Origin: Ruminococcaceae bacterium UBA7135
GTDB lineage: Bacteria > Bacillota > Clostridia > Oscillospirales > Ruminococcaceae
Direction: 5' to 3'
Length of the DNA: 5,470 bases
NCBI GenBank assembly: GCA_002492075.1
Contig: DKXD01000086.1
Location: 9,400-14,869, forward strand
Under the pieces are notes generated by a model, which worked only from the letters and a program-made list of their open reading frames with translations, was not told where the DNA came from and searched no databases. This document shows positions 1 to 5,470 of the stretch, piece by piece (position 1 is the first letter of the stretch; the number at the start of each line of letters is the position of its first letter). The position numbers and the translations under genes were made by a program.

Positions 1-711
1 GACCACGCCCAAACCCAGCTTATGCGCCGCCGCGATAAGCTCCCGCAACTCCCGCACGCCGTCCTTTTGCGAATAATACGCGGCGGGCGCGTTATAAAAG
101 CGCGGATTGTAGCCCCAATTGTATTCGCCGCCGTCCATATCGAAGTCGAACACGGGCATAAGCTGAATGTGCGTCACGCCGAGCTTCTTGATATACGTAA
201 GCCCCGCCGCCGCTCCATAAATATTCGTCGCCTTTTTCTCGCGGAACGCCGCGAACTTTCCGCGATTTACAAAATTCGCGTTTTCGTCCATGGAAAAATC
301 GCGCACGGAAAGCTCATAGATCACCGCGTTTTCGGGGTCGTGAAAAGAGATCGGGCGGTCATAAGCCCAGTTTTTGGGAGCGTGACGGCGCATATCCACG
401 GCGATAGAACGCTTGCCGTCCGCCGTTGCGGATTTTGAATAAATATCGGGACACTCGACAGTTTCGCCGCCGCGCGTCATGAAAAACGTGTAGCGAACGC
501 CGTCGAGGTCGCCGCGAATTCTGCACTCGAAAACGCCGTTCTTTGAACGCATTCCGCAGCGCCTTATTTCAGCGCCCTTGCTGTCGTAAAGGCACAGCTC
601 GGCGCGCTCCGCCAACGGCTGCCATACGCGGAATGTCGTGCCGCTTTCGGTGCATTTCGTGCCCAAAGCCCCGCCGAACGCCCGCTGTTCAATAAGTTCA
701 AGCTCGGTCAT
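1..711 (-). CDS. pulA: Type I pullulanase (alpha-1,6 debranching enzyme), N-terminal part, cut by window edge
   Basis: The frame is open from the start to base 1, giving 237 residues of a protein that is usually 600-700 or more. Residues about 10-90 fit the beta-sandwich CBM48-like domain in front of GH13 debranching enzymes (TTFRVWQPLAERAELCLYD, then ECPDIYSKSATADGKRS). The GH13 barrel follows with YELSVRDFS (132-140), VTHIQLMPVFDF (179-190) and YNWGYNP (197-203), the last being the hallmark of type I pullulanases as opposed to GlgX or isoamylase. The segment ending LGLGVV is the strand just before conserved region I. The catalytic Asp, Glu and Asp lie outside the window, so activity cannot be judged. 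There is no signal peptide, which fits a cytoplasmic enzyme cutting alpha-1,6 branches of glycogen or limit dextrins. Two ATGs stand in tandem (714 and 711). I chose 711 because GAGGG lies 6 bases upstream of it. The start overlaps the end of the ttcA-like gene by 14 bases, implying coupled translation. Confidence 0.9.
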   Translation of the reverse strand, partial: MTELELIEQRAFGGALGTKCTESGTTFRVWQPLAERAELCLYDSKGAEIRRCGMRSKNGVFECRIRGDLDGVRYTFFMTRGGETVECPDIYSKSATADGKRSIAVDMRRHAPKNWAYDRPISFHDPENAVIYELSVRDFSMDENANFVNRGKFAAFREKKATNIYGAAAGLTYIKKLGVTHIQLMPVFDFDMDGGEYNWGYNPRFYNAPAAYYSQKDGVRELRELIAAAHKLGLGVV

Positions 712-1516
712 CATCTGCCCTCAAATCATCAAAATTATCCAAAAATCCGTGCATTTCCCCGCTCTCGTCCTTATACGACATAAGCCTGTCCAAACGCACA
801 TTGCAAACTGAACGGAAGATGTTCTGCTCCGTTTGCGGATTATCCTCGGCAAGCCGAGCGATAAGACGCTTTATAAAGCTGCGCTTGGAGCCGTCTTCTC
901 TCCGCGTCACAGAACACGCGCACCGCAAAAACTCCAGCCCGCAAAAATTGCGCCACGCGATTATATCCCGCTCGCGAATGTGGTAAAGCGGGCGGATAAG
1001 CTCTATGCCCTCATAATTTTGTGACCGCACTCTCGGCAGCATAGTCTGCACCTGCCCGCCGTATATCATACCCATAAGTATGCTTTCAATAACGTCATCG
1101 AAATTGTGCCCGAGAGCCATTTTGTTGCACCCAAGCTCCCGCGCCTTGTTGTATAGATGCCCGCGCCGCATTTTCGAGCAGAGAAAGCACGGGGCCTTTT
1201 CATTGCGAATATGCTTGAATATCTCCGTTGTGAATATCTCTATCGGAATATCGAGCCGCGCGGCGTTTTCCTTTATCAAAGCGAGGTCTTTTTCGGAGTA
1301 GCCGGGGTTCATCACAAGATACCTCGCCGAAACAGGCACTTTCCCGTGCTTTTCGTACTCGCGGAACAGCGCCCCCAGCAGCATTGAGTCCTTGCCGCCC
1401 GAAACGCACACGCAAACGCGGTCGCCGCTCTGCAAAAGCCGATATTCCTCTATCGCGGCGGTGAATTTGCGGTGTAGCGTTCCGGCGAACTCGCCGTGCA
1501 GGCTTTGCGCGATCAT
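698..1516 (-). CDS. ttcA: TtcA-family PP-loop tRNA thiolase (tRNA 2-thiocytidine synthetase-like)
   Basis: This 272-residue protein carries the PP-loop ATP-binding motif SGGKDS (39-44), which adenylates the target base before sulfur transfer. Further TtcA-type features are a CxxC pair (CFLC, 110-113), ALGHNFDDVIES (134-145) followed by MIYGG (150-154), RPLYHIRERDI (175-185), and a later cysteine pair (C199, C201). The CxxC plus one later cysteine bind a [4Fe-4S] cluster in characterised TtcA, which makes 2-thiocytidine at tRNA position 32. It is somewhat shorter than E. coli TtcA. The frame stays open 69 codons further upstream, but that stretch lies inside malQ and has no family similarity. 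I chose the ATG at 1516 because it forms an ATGA overlap with the malQ stop, and a GGGA element lies about 6 bases before it. The family is secure. The substrate is less so, since other TtcA-like PP-loop proteins thiolate other tRNA positions. Confidence 0.87.
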   Translation of the reverse strand: MIAQSLHGEFAGTLHRKFTAAIEEYRLLQSGDRVCVCVSGGKDSMLLGALFREYEKHGKVPVSARYLVMNPGYSEKDLALIKENAARLDIPIEIFTTEIFKHIRNEKAPCFLCSKMRRGHLYNKARELGCNKMALGHNFDDVIESILMGMIYGGQVQTMLPRVRSQNYEGIELIRPLYHIRERDIIAWRNFCGLEFLRCACSVTRREDGSKRSFIKRLIARLAEDNPQTEQNIFRSVCNVRLDRLMSYKDESGEMHGFLDNFDDLRADDDRA

Positions 1517-3012
1517 TCCTTGTCCCATTTTCCGGACTTCCTCAGATAGCGTTCGGCAAGCGAGCGAAGTCTCTTTGCCGTGGAGCTGCTCAGCGCGTTT
1601 TTCTTCATACGCCACGTCCAATTCCCGCCGACGGTGGAGGGCACGTTCATTCGCGCCGCCTTGCCTAAGCCCAGAATATCCTGCATCGGGATTATCGTTA
1701 AGTTGGAGGGCGCGGCATAACACGCCCGTATCGCGCGGCGGTTAAACTTCTCGAACGGCTTTTTACCGAGATAGGTGTTCGCCATCATTTTCGATTTTAG
1801 GTCGGCTTCCTTGTACCACTGCACTATAGTGGCGTTGTCGTGCGTTCCCGTATAGCAGACGGAATTCTGCGGGTAGCGGTGCGGCAGGTGATCGTTGTCG
1901 CTGTATTCGGGATTGAAACCGAATTGCAGCACCCGCATACCGGGAAATCCGGAATCGGCAAGCAGCTTTTTCACGCTGTCGAACACCTCGCCCAGGTCCT
2001 CGGCGATGATGTTCACGTTGCCAAGTTTTTCCCGTATCGCCATAAACAGCTCCATTCCAGGACCTTGCTCCCATGTGCCGTTTATAGCGGTCTTTTCGCC
2101 ATAGGGTACCGCCCAGTATGTGTCAAACGCACGGAAATGATCTATGCGTATCATATCATACATCAGCGCGGACTTCTTAACACGCTTTATCCACCAATCG
2201 TAGCCTGTTCCCCTCATTCTTGCCCAATTATACAGCGGATTGCCCCAAAGCTGTCCCGTTTTGGAGAAGTAATCGGGCGGCACACCCGCAACGCGCTTCG
2301 GATAAAGACGGTCGTCAAGCTCGAAGAGATCGGGGTGCGCCCACACGTCCGAGCTGTCGGGCGAAACATATATCGGGATATCGCCGATAAGCTTTATTCC
2401 CTTGCTTCCGCACGCTCCGTGAAATCTCGACCACTGACGGAAAAACACATATTGACACCATTTCACATAGCGAACCTCATCCTTTAGCTCATCGGCATAG
2501 CGTGCCATAGCGCCCGCGCTTCTGAAGCGAATATCATCATCCCATTCCGTCCACGACTTGCCGCCGAAGCGCTTCTTTATCGCCGTAAACAGCGCGTAAT
2601 CGTCCAGCCATTCCGCCTCCTCAAGGCAAAACGATGTGTAGCCCACATCGTCGGTGAACTTCGCAAACGCTTTTCGCAAAAGCAGATCGCGCGTTTTTGT
2701 TATCCTGTCATAGTCGGTAAACTCGGGGTCCGCGCCGTAATCCACGTTCTCACATTCCGACTTCGTAAGAAGCTCATGCCTGCACAGCTCATCAAGGTCG
2801 ATAAGCAGGGGATTGCCCGCAAACGATGAGAAAGGCTGATACGGTGAATCTCCATAGCCCGTGGGTCCTACGGGCAGCACCTGCCACCAGCTTTGCCCCG
2901 CCTTTTGCAGCCAGTCCGCGAACCGCTCCGCGTCCTCGCCTAACGTTCCTATGCCGTAAGGAGAGGGGAGCGAGGTTATATGCATAAGTACTCCGCAGCT
3001 TCTTTTTATCAT
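1513..3012 (-). CDS. malQ: 4-alpha-glucanotransferase (amylomaltase, GH77)
   Basis: The 499-residue length is typical of bacterial amylomaltases. The enzyme transfers alpha-1,4-glucan segments between maltooligosaccharides in the cytoplasm, feeding glycogen and maltodextrin use. The N-terminus SCGVLMHITSLPSPYGIGTL is the usual family opening, followed by GDSPYQPFSSFAGNPLL (54-70), GDIPIYVSPDSSDVW (210-224) and VPPDYFSKTGQLWGNPLYNW (244-263). The catalytic residues are visible: nucleophile D291 in RIDHFR, acid/base E338 in AEDLGE, and transition-state stabiliser D392 in GTHDN. These lie close to D293, E340 and D395 of Thermus aquaticus amylomaltase. A TTG and three ATGs stand in frame between 3027 and 3010. 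I chose the ATG at 3012 because GGAGATGA (3018-3025) sits 5 bases upstream and the product then begins MIKRSCGVL, as in relatives. The stop overlaps the ttcA start, so this is the first gene of a malQ-ttcA-pulA unit. Confidence 0.96.
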   Translation of the reverse strand: MIKRSCGVLMHITSLPSPYGIGTLGEDAERFADWLQKAGQSWWQVLPVGPTGYGDSPYQPFSSFAGNPLLIDLDELCRHELLTKSECENVDYGADPEFTDYDRITKTRDLLLRKAFAKFTDDVGYTSFCLEEAEWLDDYALFTAIKKRFGGKSWTEWDDDIRFRSAGAMARYADELKDEVRYVKWCQYVFFRQWSRFHGACGSKGIKLIGDIPIYVSPDSSDVWAHPDLFELDDRLYPKRVAGVPPDYFSKTGQLWGNPLYNWARMRGTGYDWWIKRVKKSALMYDMIRIDHFRAFDTYWAVPYGEKTAINGTWEQGPGMELFMAIREKLGNVNIIAEDLGEVFDSVKKLLADSGFPGMRVLQFGFNPEYSDNDHLPHRYPQNSVCYTGTHDNATIVQWYKEADLKSKMMANTYLGKKPFEKFNRRAIRACYAAPSNLTIIPMQDILGLGKAARMNVPSTVGGNWTWRMKKNALSSSTAKRLRSLAERYLRKSGKWDKE

Positions 3013-3017
3013 GGTCA

Positions 3018-3025
3018 TCATCTCC
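3018..3025 (-). promoter_or_regulatory. Ribosome binding site of malQ, containing in-frame ATGs
   Basis: Read on the minus strand this is GGAGATGA, one mismatch from GGAGGTGA, 5 bases before the ATG at 3012. It contains or overlaps the two upstream in-frame ATGs (3021 and 3018), which would be 0 and 3 bases from GGAG and are therefore unlikely starts. This places initiation at 3012. Confidence 0.6.
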
Positions 3026-3074
3026 AAATTTGTTTTTGTGCTAATTACTCATTAAAAGGAGGACACATTTTCTT

Positions 3075-3103
3075 TTTTCTCCCCCGCTGCGCGGGGGAGA
3101 AAA
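3075..3103 (+). terminator. Strong GC hairpin with U-rich tail on the plus strand; wrong-way terminator or palindromic repeat
   Basis: The arms 3075-3087 and 3091-3103 are perfectly complementary over 13 bp (core CCCCCGC/GCGGGGG) with a 3-base loop. On the plus strand the stem is followed by TTTTGTTTTTTGTT (3104-3117), a textbook intrinsic terminator tail. On the minus strand, where all the genes lie, the stem is followed by A-rich sequence with no U tract. It lies 70 bases beyond the stop of the membrane-protein gene and 63 bases before malQ. It may stop antisense transcription coming out of malQ, act as an mRNA 3'-end stabiliser for the upstream gene, or be one copy of an interspersed palindrome. 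The structure is clear; the role is inferred. Confidence 0.5.
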
Positions 3104-3172
3104 TTTTGTTTTTTGTTGCAAGTTATTACTGTTGCTCCGTTCCCCCCACTCGACGAGGAAAGTTCAGCGCTA

Positions 3173-3862
3173 TCATTGCTTACACAGGACGCTCCCGACG
3201 ACTATCAGCGCCATACCGACAGGCGCCAATCCGAAAAAATCCGACGCTCTGCTCCCCGCAAAAAACGGCGACATAAACAGAGCAAAGCCCGCGATCGTCA
3301 TAATAAAGCCCGCGATCCTGCGCGGCTTGTTTTTCTCTTTTTTGCGCCGCTCGATCTCGTCCTGCATGCGCTCGCGCTCCAGATCGCTCACGTCATTAAC
3401 GCCGCCCTGTGCGGACGGAGGATAAGCACCGCCAGCCGTCTGCTCGAGAATGATATTATCGAGAACGCCCAGCAGCTCCCGCACATTGGGATCGTTCTGC
3501 GCCTCGGCTGTGCCCAGATACGCGGGATCGAAAAATGCCTTTTGCACCGAGGTATATTGCAACAACCGCTGTACCTCGGGGTCTTGCTTTGTGCGCTCAT
3601 CCGCCAGCACGGGAACGTATTTCTGCATCGAGCCGCTTAAAACCGCTTTCGATGCGCCGCTTGCAAAACCGGACGATTTTTTCCTTGAAGCGCTCTGCAT
3701 AAACGATGCGACCGCAACCCCTATAAAAGCCACGAAAAAGCCCACGATCGACACGACCGGGGTTTTGTTGTCCTTGCCCGCGAACACAATAACGATCCCT
3801 ATAATAAAGCTTAATATTCCTACCAAACCCGCCGGTTCCATTTTCTTTTTTGGATCTTCCAA
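3173..3862 (-). CDS. Four-helix membrane protein of unknown function with a cytoplasmic central domain
   Basis: I do not recognise this 229-residue protein. Hydrophobic segments lie at about 12-29, 35-55, 183-203 and 210-227, in two hairpin pairs around a roughly 125-residue soluble middle. Basic residues next to the helices (KKK at 5-7, RKK at 60-62, RRKKEKNKPRR at 172-182) predict both termini and the middle domain inside the cell. The middle contains two similar motifs, DPEVQRLL (94-101) and DPNVRELL (124-131), 30 residues apart, then a Gly/Ala/Pro-rich linker and a charged, probably helical stretch (158-180). There is no signal peptide and no enzyme motif. The start is TTG at 3862, supported by GAGGTGA (3870-3876) 7 bases upstream; the first ATG is 7 codons further in and has no suitably spaced site. 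Only 17 bases separate it from the comM stop, so it is probably the second gene of that operon. Confidence 0.8.
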   Translation of the reverse strand: MEDPKKKMEPAGLVGILSFIIGIVIVFAGKDNKTPVVSIVGFFVAFIGVAVASFMQSASRKKSSGFASGASKAVLSGSMQKYVPVLADERTKQDPEVQRLLQYTSVQKAFFDPAYLGTAEAQNDPNVRELLGVLDNIILEQTAGGAYPPSAQGGVNDVSDLERERMQDEIERRKKEKNKPRRIAGFIMTIAGFALFMSPFFAGSRASDFFGLAPVGMALIVVGSVLCKQ

Positions 3863-3869
3863 AATCTTC

Positions 3870-3876
3870 TCACCTC
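3870..3876 (-). promoter_or_regulatory. Ribosome binding site that sets a TTG start for the membrane protein
   Basis: Read on the minus strand this is GAGGTGA, a perfect 7-base match to the 3' part of AAGGAGGTGA, 7 bases before the TTG at 3862. It lies wholly in the 17-base gap after the comM stop. Confidence 0.7.
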
Positions 3877-3879
3877 AAA

Positions 3880-5406
3880 TCACGCGTTCCAATATTTTCT
3901 GTCAAGACTTCTGAATCCGATAGCCTGCGAAATATGTGATTTTTCAATATCCGCCGAGCCGTCAAGATCGGCGCACGTTCTTGCCACTTTAAGTATTCTG
4001 TCGTAAGCCCGCGCCGAAAGCCCCAGCTTATCGAACGCTCGTTTAAGCATATCCTCCGCCGCCGCGGACATTCTGCACACGTCGGCTATGATGTCGCTTG
4101 TAATGCGGCTGTTGGACTTTATCCCCGTTCCCTTAAAGCGTTCCGCCTGTATATCGCGCGCTTTCTGAACGCGCTCGGCTATTGCCGCAGACGACTCCTG
4201 CGGCGTTCGCTTTGAAAGGTCGTCGAACTCCACGGGGCTTACCTCTATCTGAATATCGATTCTGTCAAGCACGGGCTGCGATATCTTGTGCAGATACGCT
4301 CTCACCTGATTTGGCGAACAGGTGCATTTCTTCTTCGGATTGCCGAAGTTTCCGCAGGGGCACGGGTTCATAGCCGCAACAAGCATAACGTCGCACGGAT
4401 AGTTCACCGAACCGCTTGCTCTTGATATCGTGATATCGCCGTTTTCAAGCGGCTGACGCAGCGTTTCCAGCACCTTTCTGTCAAACTCGGGCAGTTCGTC
4501 GAGGAAAAGCACGCCGTTATGCGCCAAAGATATTTCTCCGGGCTTGGGTACGCTCCCGCCGCCCACAAGCCCCACGCTGCTTGCGGTGTGGCTCACCGAA
4601 CGAAACGGTCGGCGCGTCACAAGCGGCTCGCGCGGGTCGATCATTCCCGCCACCGAGTGTATCTGAGTGGTTTCTATGCTCTCCTCGAACGTTATCCTCG
4701 GAAGTATCGAAGGTATGCGCTTTGCAAGCATAGACTTCCCCGAACCGGGAGGTCCCAGCATAAGAATATTATGCGAACCCGCCGCCGCGACCTCGATAGC
4801 CTTCTTCGCGGCGAACTGCCCCATAACATGCGCGAAATCCTCGGCGCAGATAAGGTTTTCGCTTGCGGGTATGTAGCGCGGTTCGGGAGAAAGACCTTTT
4901 CCCGTCCGCAAAAAGTCGATCAACTGCGAAATGTGACCTGCTCCGTAAACCTCCAAGCTCTCGACTACAGACGCCTCCCGCGCGTTTTCCGCGGGAAGGA
5001 ACAAACGCTTTATCCCGCTTTTCGCCAATTCCAGCGCCATGCTTAATATGCCGTTCACCGGAGCGAGAGCGCCGTCCAGAGAAAGCTCGCCGATAAACGC
5101 AGTGTCATCAAGCTCCGTTTGTATCACGTTATTCAAACACAACAGAGCCGTTGTTATCGGCAGATCGAACATCGCGCCCGTTTTGCGGACGCTCGCCGGA
5201 GCCAAATTCACCGTAAACTTCCCCGCGGGCAGAGCCAGCCCAAGCTGCCCCAAGACAGCGCGAATACGCGCCTTGCTTTCCTGCACCGCAACATCGGGCA
5301 TACCCACTATATCAAGCCCGGGCTGACCGCCGGAAACGGACGCCTCCGCCGTCACCCGAAACGCGTTCAATCCGAACAATCCCGCGCTGTTTATTTTACT
5401 GAACAA
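3880..5406 (-). CDS. comM: ComM/YifB-family Mg-chelatase-like AAA+ ATPase
   Basis: The protein has 508 residues, the normal family length. An N-terminal Lon-protease-like fold comes first (IVGMPDVAVQESKARIR at 33-49, NLAPASVRKTGAMFDLP at 67-83, FIGELSLDGALAPVNGIL at 104-121). It is followed by an AAA+ core with Walker A GPPGSGKS (218-225), Walker B VLFLDEL (299-305), a four-cysteine cluster (C349, C351, C361, C363) typical of ComM, and a C-terminal helical domain with LSARAYDRILKVARTCADL (463-481) carrying the sensor-2 region. ComM of Vibrio cholerae is a hexameric helicase promoting branch migration in natural transformation; a related cytoplasmic role is inferred here. An ATG at 5421 is in frame, but it falls inside a Shine-Dalgarno match and has no such site of its own. 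The TTG at 5406 gives MFSKINSAGLFGLNAF, matching the usual family opening. If the ATG is used, the protein is 513 residues. The short gap to the next gene suggests an operon. Confidence 0.94.
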   Translation of the reverse strand: MFSKINSAGLFGLNAFRVTAEASVSGGQPGLDIVGMPDVAVQESKARIRAVLGQLGLALPAGKFTVNLAPASVRKTGAMFDLPITTALLCLNNVIQTELDDTAFIGELSLDGALAPVNGILSMALELAKSGIKRLFLPAENAREASVVESLEVYGAGHISQLIDFLRTGKGLSPEPRYIPASENLICAEDFAHVMGQFAAKKAIEVAAAGSHNILMLGPPGSGKSMLAKRIPSILPRITFEESIETTQIHSVAGMIDPREPLVTRRPFRSVSHTASSVGLVGGGSVPKPGEISLAHNGVLFLDELPEFDRKVLETLRQPLENGDITISRASGSVNYPCDVMLVAAMNPCPCGNFGNPKKKCTCSPNQVRAYLHKISQPVLDRIDIQIEVSPVEFDDLSKRTPQESSAAIAERVQKARDIQAERFKGTGIKSNSRITSDIIADVCRMSAAAEDMLKRAFDKLGLSARAYDRILKVARTCADLDGSADIEKSHISQAIGFRSLDRKYWNA

Positions 5407-5410
5407 AAGT

Positions 5411-5421
5411 ATCACCGCCAT
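5411..5421 (-). promoter_or_regulatory. Probable ribosome binding site of comM, swallowing an upstream ATG
   Basis: Read on the minus strand, ATGGCGGTGAT matches AAGGAGGTGAT at 9 of 11 bases, with its GGTGA ending 5 bases before the TTG at 5406. Bases 5422-5440 contain no Shine-Dalgarno match for the ATG at 5421. This favours TTG initiation. Confidence 0.55.
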
Positions 5422-5449
5422 AGGTTTATTTGGAATATATTTTAGTTAA

Positions 5450-5455
5450 ATTATA
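5450..5455 (-). promoter_or_regulatory. Candidate -10 box for comM
   Basis: Read on the minus strand this is a perfect TATAAT, 43 bases before the TTG start. Its -35 box would fall just past the window edge, so the promoter cannot be completed. A second TATAAT ends the window (5465-5470). Nearly all of 5422-5470 is A or T, so chance matches are likely and the call is weak. Confidence 0.35.
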
Positions 5456-5470
5456 GTTTATTGTATTATA

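Noticed and set aside
22..438. 138-codon open frame on the plus strand near the left edge
   Set aside because: The minus strand here encodes the pullulanase domains without interruption, so this is its antisense shadow.
1517..1723. 69-codon N-terminal extension of the ttcA-like frame
   Set aside because: It lies wholly inside the 3' end of malQ in another frame and does not resemble the family. The ATGA junction at 1513-1516 is a better start.
1840..2487. 215-codon open frame on the plus strand opposite malQ
   Set aside because: It is fully antisense to a well-supported GH77 gene, and its translation looks like a reverse-frame shadow with no recognisable domain.
3013..3172. Promoter for the malQ operon in the gap
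   Set aside because: AT-rich candidates such as TTTAAT and TAATTA occur near 3040-3052, but none has a -35-like box at 16-18 bases, so I do not annotate one.
3162..3176. Possible catabolite-control (cre-like) site before malQ
   Set aside because: On the minus strand ATGATAGCGCTGAAC resembles the cre pattern but misses several key bases, overlaps the end of the upstream gene, and is about 150 bases from malQ with no promoter beside it.
3113..3640. 175-codon open frame on the plus strand opposite the membrane-protein gene
   Set aside because: It is antisense to a minus-strand gene with a good ribosome site and clear membrane helices; the translation shows low-complexity Arg/His/Leu composition typical of shadows.
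4519..5046. 175-codon open frame on the plus strand opposite comM
   Set aside because: It lies wholly inside the comM AAA+ coding region and is Arg-rich, as expected of the reverse frame of GC-rich coding DNA.

Overview
The window holds five protein genes, all on the minus strand, so the biological order runs from high to low coordinates: a comM/yifB-type AAA+ ATPase, a small four-helix membrane protein of unknown function, then (after a 160-base gap) malQ, a ttcA-like tRNA thiolase, and the first third of a type I pullulanase gene that runs off the left edge. Moderately GC-rich coding DNA, AT-rich gaps, Shine-Dalgarno sites close to the AAGGAGGTGAT ideal, two probable TTG starts and the protein family types together suggest a Bacillota genome, probably an anaerobic clostridial one. 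No species can be named from this sequence.

Right block (3173-5406): comM begins downstream of an AT-rich leader with TATAAT-like boxes. Its stop is 17 bases before the start of the four-helix membrane gene, whose Shine-Dalgarno lies in that gap, so the two look co-transcribed. ComM proteins are ring ATPases tied to recombination of incoming DNA; nothing in the sequence says that the membrane protein shares this job.

Middle gap (3013-3172): it holds a 13-bp perfect hairpin with a U-rich tail on the plus strand. That is the wrong direction for every gene here. I see no convincing promoter for malQ in the gap.

Left block (1-3012): malQ, the ttcA-like gene and pulA are tightly packed. The malQ stop and ttcA start share ATGA, and the pulA start lies inside the end of ttcA. 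MalQ (4-alpha-glucanotransferase) and type I pullulanase (alpha-1,6 debranching) are natural partners in cytoplasmic breakdown of glycogen or imported maltodextrins. The tRNA-modification gene between them is the least expected part of the arrangement.

I found no RNA genes, mobile elements, CRISPR arrays or phage genes. This is mostly an ordinary chromosomal region. The points worth a second look are the membrane protein, the ttcA insertion in a glucan operon, the wrong-way hairpin, and start codons that are easy to misannotate.
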